Origin: Bacillota bacterium
Lineage (GTDB): Bacteria > Bacillota > SHA-98 > Ch115
Reading direction: 5' to 3'
Length of the DNA stretch: 32,191 bases
Assembly (NCBI GenBank): GCA_012842565.1
Contig: DUSO01000137.1
Span: forward strand, 1 to 32,191
The translations under genes were made by a program, and so were the position numbers. Under the pieces are notes generated by a model. That model was not told the origin of the DNA and did no database searches. It saw only the letters and a program-made list of their open reading frames with translations. This document shows positions 23,444-30,915 of the stretch, one piece after another; position 1 is the stretch's first letter, and each line of letters starts with the position of its first letter.

Positions 23444-24040
23444 ATGAGGAACGTATGGCTCGCCATCATGAGTTACTTTTTGGGCTCAATTCCATCTGCC
23501 TACATTATTTCCAAGTTGTTTAAGGGAATAGACATACGGCGGGTCGGCACCGGCAATGTGGGCACGGTGAACGTGATAAGGCAGGTGGGCATTCTTCCTG
23601 GTATCCTTACCGGACTGTGTGATAGCGCCAAGGGGATGTGTGCTGTGGGGCTGGCGCGTCTTACCTCGACAGACTTTCCCCATGCAGCCCTTCTCGCCCT
23701 GTTATTTGCCATGATCGGCCATAATTGGTCTATATGGCTGCGGTTTCAGGGAGGCGGCGGGCTTGCCACGTGTATTGGCGGGCTCATGCTGGTTTCGGTT
23801 ATTCCTATGCTCTTGGTGGGCATCCTATGGTTTGCAGCCTTCATCTTCACCCGCCATAAGTATGCGAGCTCCCTTTTCGCCTGCATGTCACTGCCCGTAA
23901 TGCTCGGGCTCGCGTATGGATCCTGGTCGAGCTTCGGCTACGGCCTGAGCTTGGGAGTGGTCCTGGGGGTGAAACAGGCTATAGCCTGGGTTAAATACGG
24001 CCTCAAGAAAGGCATAGAAAAGGTTGAGACCGGGTTTTGA
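23444..24040 (+). CDS. plsY: PlsY-like acyl-phosphate:glycerol-3-phosphate acyltransferase
   Basis: This 198-residue membrane protein has about six segments. PlsY transfers acyl groups from acyl-phosphate to glycerol-3-phosphate in phospholipid synthesis. Motif 1 (SYFLGSIPSAYII, about 9-21) is intact. Motif 2 reads RRVGTGNVGTVNV where the family has RKVGSGNIGATN. Motif 3 reads GHNWSIWLRFQGGGGLAT where most members have FKGGKGVAT. The substitution of Gly for the conserved lysine in GGKG suggests altered activity. It may be a diverged paralogue rather than the housekeeping enzyme. The last base of its stop overlaps a possible maltokinase start. Confidence 0.8.
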   Translation: MRNVWLAIMSYFLGSIPSAYIISKLFKGIDIRRVGTGNVGTVNVIRQVGILPGILTGLCDSAKGMCAVGLARLTSTDFPHAALLALLFAMIGHNWSIWLRFQGGGGLATCIGGLMLVSVIPMLLVGILWFAAFIFTRHKYASSLFACMSLPVMLGLAYGSWSSFGYGLSLGVVLGVKQAIAWVKYGLKKGIEKVETGF

Positions 24041-25734
24041 ACCGCCCTCCTGAACACGATGTAGACAGGGATTTTGTGGCACTACCGGATGCCCTGCCGG
24101 AGTTGGTGGGACTTTTTGACCCAAACTACTTCAGGCAATCAAGGTGGTTTGGGGATAAAGATCTGGATGTCAGCCGGATCTCTGTGGTCGATTATTTCTC
24201 TCACAGGCTTCCATGTACAGATAGCTGTCCGGACAAGATCGCCATTTTTGCTATCCTGCGATTCCACCTTGAATCCTCCCGGGGCGAGGATACAACCAGG
24301 CAGGATTACTTCATACCCCTCGTGTTCACCCATCTGGGGCCAGGCGGGCCCCTTCCGGCCGGGCCCATCTCGGTTTCTGCGCCCGTGGAACGGGAGCCGC
24401 TCTTGATCATCCACGGTCCTTCTTGTCGAGCGACAGTCTATGATGGCCTTGGGGATCCCGACTTTGTGGCTGGCTACTCCCTGCTGGTCAGCAAGGCAGC
24501 CAGTATTCCCGGGAACCATGGCACCTTTGAATTCAGGCCGGTGCCGGCCGGTGACACGAGGATATGGTCGGAGCCCGGGAGGATAGAAAGGGTAAGCGGT
24601 GAGTACAGCAACAGCCTGGTGATCACCGGGAATGGTCTGATACATAAGGCCTTCCGGCGTCTTTCTCCGGGCAGGTCCCCGGAGCTCGAGATAAACCTGG
24701 CCCTAAAGGCGGGGGGCCGGTTTAACCGCATGGCGCCCGTACGCGGGTATGTTTCATACAGGCCGCGGGATGGAACAGAGGTTACCCTGATACTTGCTCA
24801 GGAGTTCATTCCAAATGAAGGGGATGCGTGGGAACTGGTCACCCGGCTGGCGCGGGATTACTACGAGGGATGCCGTGCCTGCAAGCTGTCCGGTGGCCAG
24901 CTATCCAGCGGTCAGGGCGGGACTGCGGAATTCAATGCGTCAAACGCACTGGGTGCCCTCGAGGAGACCGCCGCAGGCATGGGCGGCCTGCTCGCCGAGC
25001 TCCACTCGGCGCTCGCCAGCGTGCCGGGTAAGGCTTTTGAGCCGGACCCAGTCGGTGTCAAGGATATAGAGGAGTGGATTCAGCTCGTCCGCCGGAGGTC
25101 GGAGGAGGCTCTGGATGTCGCCCCTGGGGTCGCGCGAGGGACATCCCGTGAAAGGGAACCCCGCGGGGGAACCGCCCTGGAGAAGCTGACCGGTATTCAT
25201 GGTGAACTCCGGGAGTATCTCGGGCGCATGCATGACTATCTTGCCAGTCTGGCCCGCAGCGGTGATCTGGGCAAGAAGATACGCATCCACGGGGATCTTC
25301 ACCTGGGCCAGTGGATCAAGGCAAAGGATGGGTTTTATATCCTGGACTTTGAGGGTGAGCCTCTTTTGAGCCCCGGCGAACGCAGGGCAAAGAGATGCCC
25401 TCTCGCGGATGTTTCAGGCATGCTCCGGTCATTCAGCTATGCGAGTTATGTGAGCCTTGCCCCCGGGGCGGAGGGCCTCAGGCCCAGGGTCGAGGCAACC
25501 CTGTCAGAGGCCTTTCTCAGGTCATATCTGGGAAGGATCTATGAATTGGCACCGGGCTTGATGCCCGTGTCCGAGCAGGAAGTGAGGACTATGCTCAGCC
25601 TCTTCAACTTGAGTAAGGCCCTCTATGAGCTTATCTATGAGGCCAAGAGCCGTCCTGATTGGGTTGAGATACCGCTCAACGGGGTCCTGGATTGCCTTTC
25701 GGAGATTGAAATACACTTTAGGAAGGATTCTTGA
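24037..25734 (+). CDS. mak: Maltokinase (Pep2/Mak-type) phosphotransferase
   Basis: This 565-residue aminoglycoside-phosphotransferase-like kinase has an N-terminal maltokinase cap (about 1-170). It contains WFGDKD, EINLALKAGGRFNRMAPVRGYVSY and the catalytic IHGDLHLGQW (about 417-426), followed by ILDFEGEPLLSP (about 435-446) that binds Mg2+. Maltokinase phosphorylates maltose at C1 to maltose-1-phosphate, the substrate of GlgE. Many relatives are fused to trehalose synthase; this one is stand-alone. Residues 295-310 and 365-390 contain Gly/Arg-rich linkers. The start is a TTG overlapping the plsY stop (TTGA); a GTG about 12 codons later is an alternative. The glgM gene follows closely. Confidence 0.85.
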   Translation: MNRPPEHDVDRDFVALPDALPELVGLFDPNYFRQSRWFGDKDLDVSRISVVDYFSHRLPCTDSCPDKIAIFAILRFHLESSRGEDTTRQDYFIPLVFTHLGPGGPLPAGPISVSAPVEREPLLIIHGPSCRATVYDGLGDPDFVAGYSLLVSKAASIPGNHGTFEFRPVPAGDTRIWSEPGRIERVSGEYSNSLVITGNGLIHKAFRRLSPGRSPELEINLALKAGGRFNRMAPVRGYVSYRPRDGTEVTLILAQEFIPNEGDAWELVTRLARDYYEGCRACKLSGGQLSSGQGGTAEFNASNALGALEETAAGMGGLLAELHSALASVPGKAFEPDPVGVKDIEEWIQLVRRRSEEALDVAPGVARGTSREREPRGGTALEKLTGIHGELREYLGRMHDYLASLARSGDLGKKIRIHGDLHLGQWIKAKDGFYILDFEGEPLLSPGERRAKRCPLADVSGMLRSFSYASYVSLAPGAEGLRPRVEATLSEAFLRSYLGRIYELAPGLMPVSEQEVRTMLSLFNLSKALYELIYEAKSRPDWVEIPLNGVLDCLSEIEIHFRKDS

Positions 25735-25750
25735 TGGCAGATGATGGTAG

Positions 25751-26959
25751 GTGGAGACTGTGAAGAGAGTTCATTCTCCGGAGACGTTAACCGTGTCTAT
25801 CTTCACCAACGAATACCCGCCGAATGTCTATGGGGGCGCCGGCGTGCACGTAGACTACCTCTCCCGGGCGCTTGCGAAGCTCATGTACGTAGAGGTAAGG
25901 TGCTTTGGTGACCAGCGCCTGGATTGCGCCAACTTGAGGGTGAAGGGGTACGGTCCGTGGGATCTCATGGTAGAGGGCATCGAAGGAGGCCCGGCCAGGA
26001 TCTTCAGGCCCATGACCACAGACATAGCCATGGTCCGGGACCCGGTCACCTCGGATATAGTACATTGCCATACCTGGTACACGTTCTTGGCCGGCTTCCT
26101 TGCTAAGACTCTCTATGGGGTTCCCCTTGTGGTGACTGTTCACAGCCTCGAGCCTCTTCGCCCCTGGAAGGAAGAACAGCTCGGCCGCGCATATAAGTTG
26201 AGCAGCTGGTTCGAAGAGGTTGGCGTCAAGGCGGCAGACCGGATCGTTGCCGTTTCCGGCAGCATGAAGGGAGACATCCTGTCGTGCTATCATGTGCCGG
26301 AGGACCGCATTGTCGTAATTCACAATGGCATAGACTTGGAAGAATACCGGAGGGATCTGGGACAGGCGGAAGCCGTGAGGCGGAAATATGGGATTGGGGA
26401 GCGCTACATCCTGTTTGTCGGCCGGATATCCAGGCAAAAAGGGATAATGCATCTTCTTGACGCTGCACCTCTCTTGCCCGGGGATATTAAGATCGTGCTC
26501 TGCGCGAGTGCCCCGGATACACGGGAACTCGAAGATGAATTGAGAGAGCGTATCAAGTACCTGGGTAACGTGATATGGATTGACAAGATGTTGCCGAAAG
26601 AGGAATTGATCGGCCTCTATAGCGGGGCGTCTGTCTTCGCCTGCCCTTCTATCTATGAGCCTTTCGGCATTATCAACCTGGAAGCCATGGCATGTGAGGT
26701 CCCGGTTGTTGCAAGCGCCGTAGGGGGCATAAAGGAAGTTGTCATAGACGGCGAGACCGGCTTTTTAGTGCCGCCTGGAGATCCTGCGGAACTGGCGTTG
26801 GCGATAAACCGGGTACTTGAGGACCGGTCGCTGGCAAGGTCCTTCGGTCAAAAGGGGCGCCGGCGGGTTGAGGATCACTTCAGCTGGGATGCGGTCGCGA
26901 AAAAGACGAGGGAAATGTACCTCGATCTTCTCGCCTCCTTGCCAGGAGCGCCGTTTTGA
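25751..26959 (+). CDS. glgM: GT4 alpha-glucan / maltose-1-phosphate synthase (GlgM/GlgA-type)
   Basis: This 402-residue GT4 glycosyltransferase of the actinobacterial GlgA/GlgM type joins a glucosyl unit from ADP-glucose to glucose-1-phosphate (forming maltose-1-phosphate) or to glucan. Motifs are FTNEYPPNVYGGAGVHVDYL (about 18-37, sugar-nucleotide entry), VHCHTW (about 105), VSGSMKGDI, IPxxIxVIHNGID, FVGRISRQKG, and the retaining-GT4 E-x7-E signature in YEPFGIINLEAMACEVPVV. Together with the preceding maltokinase it points to maltose-1-phosphate as the hub metabolite. The start codon is a GTG at 25751 or 25760. The last 80 bases overlap the MerR gene on the other strand. Confidence 0.9.
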   Translation: METVKRVHSPETLTVSIFTNEYPPNVYGGAGVHVDYLSRALAKLMYVEVRCFGDQRLDCANLRVKGYGPWDLMVEGIEGGPARIFRPMTTDIAMVRDPVTSDIVHCHTWYTFLAGFLAKTLYGVPLVVTVHSLEPLRPWKEEQLGRAYKLSSWFEEVGVKAADRIVAVSGSMKGDILSCYHVPEDRIVVIHNGIDLEEYRRDLGQAEAVRRKYGIGERYILFVGRISRQKGIMHLLDAAPLLPGDIKIVLCASAPDTRELEDELRERIKYLGNVIWIDKMLPKEELIGLYSGASVFACPSIYEPFGIINLEAMACEVPVVASAVGGIKEVVIDGETGFLVPPGDPAELALAINRVLEDRSLARSFGQKGRRRVEDHFSWDAVAKKTREMYLDLLASLPGAPF

Positions 26960-27170
26960 TGCCTTCGAGTAAATAACCCCGATTGATCATGTCCCTGATC
27001 TCCAGGAGGGTCTCCACATCGCTTTGGGAGAACATTCTCCTGTTTGTGCTGGTCCTGGCCGGCTTTATCAGGCCGCATTGCTCGTAATATCGAATCTGGC
27101 GGCAGGACAGGGCGGTCAGCCTTTGGACCACCCCGATCGGGTAGATGTGCTCCGGTGATAATGGATTCAT
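26880..27170 (-). CDS. MerR-family regulator, GlnR/TnrA-like
   Basis: This 96-residue regulator opens MNPLSPEHIYPIGVVQRLTALSCRQIRYYEQCGLIKPARTSTNRRMFSQSDV, very like the winged-helix N-terminus of GlnR/TnrA (LSxRQIRYYE, NRRLFS). It would bind TGTNA-N7-TNACA operators and respond to glutamine through glutamine synthetase. The C-terminus is short. The last roughly 27 codons overlap the end of glgM in antisense, so the tail may not be conserved. I start at 27170 because a good promoter sits at 27206-27233 and the family homology begins there; ATG 27281 would lie upstream of that promoter. Confidence 0.78.
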   Translation of the reverse strand: MNPLSPEHIYPIGVVQRLTALSCRQIRYYEQCGLIKPARTSTNRRMFSQSDVETLLEIRDMINRGYLLEGIKTALLARRREDRGTFPSSFSRPHPS

Positions 27171-27205
27171 GTCTTCTGCCCCCGTAGAGCCTTTCCTGCA
27201 CCCAT

Positions 27206-27233
27206 GGTATAATGCCTTGCTCTTGCCCGTCAA
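27206..27233 (-). promoter_or_regulatory. Promoter of the GlnR-like gene
   Basis: On the minus strand TTGACG (27233-27228) and TATACC (27211-27206) are spaced by 16 bases, giving a start near 27199 and a leader of about 29 bases. Confidence 0.6.
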
Positions 27234-27250
27234 CTTTGATGTAAGATGAA

Positions 27251-27267
27251 TGTCAGCAAACCTTACA
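27251..27267. promoter_or_regulatory. GlnR/TnrA operator box, shared
   Basis: TGTCAGCAAACCTTACA fits the GlnR/TnrA consensus TGTNA-N7-TNACA at every fixed position. It lies between the divergent regulator and amtB promoters, centred about 60 bases upstream of each predicted start site. Confidence 0.75.
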
Positions 27268-27284
27268 AGATTCTGACTCAAACG

Positions 27285-27314
27285 TTGACCACCCCTTGCC
27301 AGGCGATCTAGAAT
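27285..27314 (+). promoter_or_regulatory. Sigma-A promoter of amtB
   Basis: TTGACC and TAGAAT are separated by 18 bases. Transcription would begin near 27321 and give a leader of about 48 bases that includes a perfect 14-base palindrome, GCTTTCGCGAAAGC (27325-27338), before the AAGGGG ribosome binding site. Confidence 0.6.
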
Positions 27315-27368
27315 CTACCCATAGGCTTTCGCGAAAGCATAAGAAATCTGACATAAGGGGTGCTCAAC

Positions 27369-29036
27369 ATGAACCATGCTGAAAGCCAGCCGGGTCTCCG
27401 GCATAAGGCTGCCACCTTGGCTCTCCTCGCGTGCGTTACCCTTGTGCTGGGGTATGTGTCTCTGGGCCACACGGGCGACCCCTCGGGCGCGTCAACCGGG
27501 GGTATCAACGACGTTGCGGCCCAGGTTCCCGGGGCGCCTACCTTCGTTGAGCTTGCAAACCAGGTCGGGCGCAATAAGCTGGGACTCAACTTTGTGTGGA
27601 CGTTACTGGCGGGATTTCTCGTATTCTTTATGCAAGCCGGGTTTGCCCTCGTCGAGACAGGGTTTACCCGCGCCAAGAACGCGGCCCATACCATGACCAT
27701 GAATTTCATGGTCTTCCTCGTAGGCGCTGTTGGGTACTACCTGGTAGGCTTTGCGCTCCAGTTTGGGGGCATAATGTCCGTGCCGAATCTGGGCGGGGTG
27801 GGCCCCCTTAATGGTGAATTCGCGCCCGGGGGACTTGGCCTGTTTGGCTATAAGGGCTTTGCCCTGGGCGGCGCCGCATATGATGTGGGAGTCTTTGCCC
27901 TCTTCCTGTTCCAGATGGTGTTTATGGACACTGCCGCCACCATTCCGACGGGCGCCATGGCGGAGCGGGTGAAATTCCTGGCCGTAGTAGCCTCCACCCT
28001 GTTCATCTCCATGATCCTTTACCCGCTCTACGGGAACTGGGTCTGGGGAGGAGGATGGCTCGCCGGGCTTGGAGCTAGGTTTGGCCTGGGCCATGGCGTA
28101 GTGGACTTCGCCGGCTCCGGGGTAGTTCATATGATTGGAGGAATGGCCGCCCTCGCGGGAGCGAAGGTCCTTGGGCCAAGGATAGGCAAGTTTAGAGAAG
28201 ATGGTACGCCGCTCCCGATACCCGGCCACAATATCCCCCTTGCCGTTCTCGGGACCATCATCCTGTTCTTTGGCTGGTTTGGGTTCAACCCGGGCAGCAC
28301 CCTTGCCGGTGGTGACCTGAGGATATCTGTCGTGGCCGTCAACACCATGATGGCCGGGGCCGTGGGTGGTTTAGCGGCTATGGTATATACATGGGTAAGA
28401 AGCGGTAAGCCCGACCCTGGCATGATCTGTAACGGATCGCTTGCGGGCCTGGTCGCAATCACCGCTCCATGTGCATTCGTAAATGCGGCCTCCGCCTGCC
28501 TTATCGGCCTCGTCGCTGGAATCCTTGTAGTGGCCGGCGCACAGTTCATAGAACACAAGCTAAAGATAGATGACCCCGTGGGAGCTATTGCCGTTCATGG
28601 CTTGAACGGGCTCTGGGGGCTCCTAAGCCTGGGTATCTTTGCAGACGGGACTTACGGAGCCGGGTGGAATGGCGTTGGGGCTCAGATATATCAGGGCATT
28701 CCTGGACGGGGGATTGCGGGTCTCCTTTATGGAGATCCCGGGCAGTTCATGGCTCAGCTGATAGGCGGTGGAGTTGCCATAGTGTGGGGTTTCGGCCTGT
28801 CGTACGCCTTCTTCAAGCTACTTGACTGGGTTTTTGGCATCCGCACGAGCGCAGCAGATGAAATGGCGGGCCTCGACATCCCCGAAATGGGGGTTATGGC
28901 ATATCCTGATTTTGTCCTGCCGCAGTCCGTGCCGACCGAGCCCGACGATTCAGGGTCCGCCGGGTCTAGACTGTCGCGTCCTGTTTGGAAGCCAGTGCCT
29001 CAGCCGGCAGAGGTAGGGGTAACGGGACCGAAATAG
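27369..29036 (+). CDS. amtB: Ammonium transporter AmtB
   Basis: This 555-residue ammonia/ammonium channel of the Amt/MEP/Rh family has an N-terminal signal-like segment (about 10-32) and eleven membrane helices. Family motifs are WTLLAGFLVFFMQAGFALVETGFTRAKNAAHTMTMNF, FQMVFMDTAATIPTGAMAERVKF, DFAGSGVVHMIGGMAALAG, ILFFGWFGFNPGSTL, and IAVHGLNGLWGLLSLGIFA. His residues in the pore (VVHMIGG and AVHGLNG) correspond to the twin-His. The cytoplasmic tail (about 490-555) ends in a long Pro/Ser-rich extension. The ATG at 27369 is chosen because AAGGGG lies 8 bases before it; a GTG three codons earlier lies on the ribosome site. No glnB/glnK gene is adjacent, which is unusual. Confidence 0.95.
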   Translation: MNHAESQPGLRHKAATLALLACVTLVLGYVSLGHTGDPSGASTGGINDVAAQVPGAPTFVELANQVGRNKLGLNFVWTLLAGFLVFFMQAGFALVETGFTRAKNAAHTMTMNFMVFLVGAVGYYLVGFALQFGGIMSVPNLGGVGPLNGEFAPGGLGLFGYKGFALGGAAYDVGVFALFLFQMVFMDTAATIPTGAMAERVKFLAVVASTLFISMILYPLYGNWVWGGGWLAGLGARFGLGHGVVDFAGSGVVHMIGGMAALAGAKVLGPRIGKFREDGTPLPIPGHNIPLAVLGTIILFFGWFGFNPGSTLAGGDLRISVVAVNTMMAGAVGGLAAMVYTWVRSGKPDPGMICNGSLAGLVAITAPCAFVNAASACLIGLVAGILVVAGAQFIEHKLKIDDPVGAIAVHGLNGLWGLLSLGIFADGTYGAGWNGVGAQIYQGIPGRGIAGLLYGDPGQFMAQLIGGGVAIVWGFGLSYAFFKLLDWVFGIRTSAADEMAGLDIPEMGVMAYPDFVLPQSVPTEPDDSGSAGSRLSRPVWKPVPQPAEVGVTGPK

Positions 29037-29092
29037 AAAGGTTAGCGTCTGTCTCTCGGAATTTGCGTGTACCATTATGGAGCATATAGAGC

Positions 29093-29128
29093 GATGGTCG
29101 CGCGGCGTGATCGTCGCGCGACGCCATC
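29093..29128. terminator. Bidirectional hairpin terminator
   Basis: TCGCGCG pairs with CGCGCGA, extended by GATGG with CCATC (small bulge), in the gap between the convergent amtB and XRE genes. No T-run follows, so it may work as a barrier or 3'-end stabiliser. Confidence 0.5.
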
Positions 29129-29131
29129 ATC

Positions 29132-29506
29132 TCATCGAGTGGCACGCTCGGACAGGGTCCGGACGTTGCCGTCGGAGGCTGTCTCCACCGCCTCCAGGAA
29201 GACCCGGGCCAGCCGTGTAACAGACTGTATCTCCCGCGCTGTCGCCTTTGAGAGCACGATTTCCAGGTCTTGTAGTGCCTTGTCCCTGTCGGTATCAGTC
29301 TCCATGAACAAGGCTTTGAGGCTTACCCCTAAAGCCGAGGCAAGGCTTTCTAGAGTGGTTATCGACGGTTGCCGGACTCCCCTCTCGATCTGGCCCACGA
29401 AACTCGAATTGAGTCCTGCTTTCTCCCCGAGTTGTTCTTGTGTTAGTCCTTGAGCTTCTCTAAGTTCTCTGAGCTTTTTCGAAATGCCTTTCATCACGTC
29501 CGGCAC
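29132..29506 (-). CDS. XRE-family helix-turn-helix regulator
   Basis: This 124-residue protein has a Cro/C1-type HTH near the N-terminus (KKLRELREAQGLTQEQLGEKAGLNSSFVGQIERGVRQPSITTLESLASALGVSLKALF), followed by a short helical tail without a recognised sensor domain. Start choice: the GTG at 29506 lies 6 bases after AGAGGTG and downstream of a possible TATAAC -10 (29543-29548 on the minus strand). A TTG at 29536 lies too close to the -10, and an ATG at 29494 is also possible. It is divergent from the MerR-type gene and may regulate it or itself. Confidence 0.88.
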   Translation of the reverse strand: MPDVMKGISKKLRELREAQGLTQEQLGEKAGLNSSFVGQIERGVRQPSITTLESLASALGVSLKALFMETDTDRDKALQDLEIVLSKATAREIQSVTRLARVFLEAVETASDGNVRTLSERATR

Positions 29507-29572
29507 TCTGTTCACCTCTACCACTATCAACCCCAATGTAATGTTATACTGGGTTGGTGTTTGTTTGAAGAA

Positions 29573-29614
29573 GCTTACAGCACTCGTGTCGAATTGTTCA
29601 GGGGCTTACAGCAC
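29573..29614. repeat. 11-bp direct repeats spaced three helical turns apart
   Basis: GCTTACAGCAC is present at 29573-29583 and 29604-29614, start-to-start 31 bases, in the spacer between the XRE and MerR-type genes. This spacing would place both copies on one face of the helix, as in an operator pair. Confidence 0.6.
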
Positions 29615-29647
29615 AGAACCAGTACTTCGCTGATTCTTAGACACTTA

Positions 29648-29664
29648 TGTTAATTTCTTTTACA
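29648..29664. promoter_or_regulatory. GlnR/TnrA operator box
   Basis: TGTTAATTTCTTTTACA fits TGTNA-N7-TNACA at every fixed position and lies 6 bases upstream of the -35 of the MerR-type gene, a position suited to activation or exclusion of polymerase. Confidence 0.7.
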
Positions 29665-29670
29665 TTAATG

Positions 29671-29699
29671 TTGACATATACCACATATGGCAGTATAAT
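29671..29699 (+). promoter_or_regulatory. Consensus sigma-A promoter of the MerR-type gene
   Basis: Perfect TTGACA and perfect TATAAT with a 17-base spacer, 12 of 12 consensus bases. Transcription should start near 29706. Confidence 0.9.
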
Positions 29700-29721
29700 G
29701 GAAACGCAGGGAGATAGAGGT

Positions 29722-30381
29722 ATGGGGGGTGATCATGTGGGGGCTGCGGGCCGAACGTCACGCAAGGACCAGGACAATAAAATGGCGTCATATGAGTCCA
29801 CGGGGAACGTCCGGCAGACAACGTCGTCCTGCCCCGGGGAGAAGTGCGAGATATGGCAATTGCTCAGTAATCTCGAGCTGAGTGCAAGCCAAGTTGCTCA
29901 GGCCTGCGGGATCACGCCGAGGCAGCTGACGTATTGGGCCAGAGTGGGGATAATCCCGTCCGTCATCCATTCCGAAAGGGGGCGGGGTTATACTGTTGAA
30001 TCCCTGAGGCGGGCGGCGCGGGTCAAACAGATGATGGATAGCGGATTTACTCTGAGGAGGGCAGCGCAGGAAGCATCTGCCTTCGACGGGGTCATGCTTG
30101 ACGGGGACGCGGCAGGGGGTAGCGAGCCGTGCCCCATGGTGGCCGACTCCGGGGGAACATACGGTAAGCTCGGTCAGGCGGGAGGACGGGGTCCTGCGGC
30201 AGTGCCGGGTAAAGCGGTGGCGGCAGGGGAGCTCGCGCCCGGAGGTAGCTACCTTCGGGAGGTTGCACTCCATCAGCGTCTTGACTTCATCGAGAGGCGG
30301 CTCGTTGATCTCGAGAGGCGTTTTTCCCAGGTCGTCGAATCCACGCTCAAAGCAGGGGGGCACAGTGGACGACATGTGTGA
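29722..30381 (+). CDS. MerR-type HTH regulator with C-terminal coiled coil
   Basis: This is a 219-residue protein. After a hydrophilic lead of about 45 residues it has a MerR-like winged HTH (LSASQVAQACGITPRQLTYWARVGIIPSVIHSERGRGYTVESLRRAARVKQMMDSGFTLRRAAQEASA, about 50-115). Next comes a Gly/Ala-rich low-complexity linker (about 125-180) and a C-terminal coiled coil (LHQRLDFIERRLVDLERRFSQVV). The effector is unknown. I start at the ATG 29722 because the consensus promoter would start transcription near 29706; ATGs at 29647 and 29698 lie before or in the promoter. A GlnR box precedes it. Its stop overlaps the next gene by 17 bases. Confidence 0.78.
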   Translation: MGGDHVGAAGRTSRKDQDNKMASYESTGNVRQTTSSCPGEKCEIWQLLSNLELSASQVAQACGITPRQLTYWARVGIIPSVIHSERGRGYTVESLRRAARVKQMMDSGFTLRRAAQEASAFDGVMLDGDAAGGSEPCPMVADSGGTYGKLGQAGGRGPAAVPGKAVAAGELAPGGSYLREVALHQRLDFIERRLVDLERRFSQVVESTLKAGGHSGRHV

Positions 30382-30859
30382 CAGGTGCGAGAAAATCGAT
30401 GCACGGCTCAATTCTATAGCCACGCAGCTCAACAGCATCCAGGAACGCATCCTCCATAAGTCAGAATTCTCGGGCTGGCAGGACAAGCTGGATGCGCTCG
30501 TTGCAGAGATCCAGGACCTCGCAATGATAAAACGCCTGTCTTTTGAGAACGGCAGGAGGCTTGGCGAGTTGTATGATAAGGCCAGGTACCTAATGGCGAT
30601 GGCTCAAGACCTGGCGCTCTCCCAGGATATCCTGGCACTTCAAGAACAGCTCAAATCCATAATATCAGGAGAGGCCTGGGATCTCTACATGGCGATTGAG
30701 GCTGTCTCAAATGCCAGGTTAAATTGCCAGGCCGAGTGCTGGGGAGCTGCCCGACATTTTCCGGGGCAGTCCTCCGTGCCGGCAGACCGGCTCTATCGAA
30801 ATATGGAAATTGACGCTGTATTTTCAAACGGAATGGAGACCCGCGGAAGGAAACTGTAG
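30365..30859 (+). CDS. Coiled-coil protein of unknown function
   Basis: This is a 164-residue hydrophilic protein that I do not recognise. It starts with a CDRC pair (MDDMCDRCEKIDARL, counting from GTG 30365; ATG 30374 is an alternative) and is mostly helical with heptad-like repeats (LNSIATQLNSIQERIL, LDALVAEIQDLAMI, LALSQDILALQEQLKSI). Two further cysteines near residue 124 (LNCQAECWG) could pair with the first two. It overlaps the end of the MerR-type gene, so translation is likely coupled and the product probably works with that regulator or with its own dimer. No membrane segment or known domain is seen. Confidence 0.6.
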   Translation: MDDMCDRCEKIDARLNSIATQLNSIQERILHKSEFSGWQDKLDALVAEIQDLAMIKRLSFENGRRLGELYDKARYLMAMAQDLALSQDILALQEQLKSIISGEAWDLYMAIEAVSNARLNCQAECWGAARHFPGQSSVPADRLYRNMEIDAVFSNGMETRGRKL

Positions 30860-30915
30860 AAGAAAGTCGAAAGCCTCAATAGAGGCAAAACCGCAGCCAG
30901 GAGGCCTGGAGTCCC

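Noticed and set aside
25787-26452. 221-codon minus ORF opposite glgM
   Set aside because: The plus frame has the full GT4 motif set; the minus frame has none.
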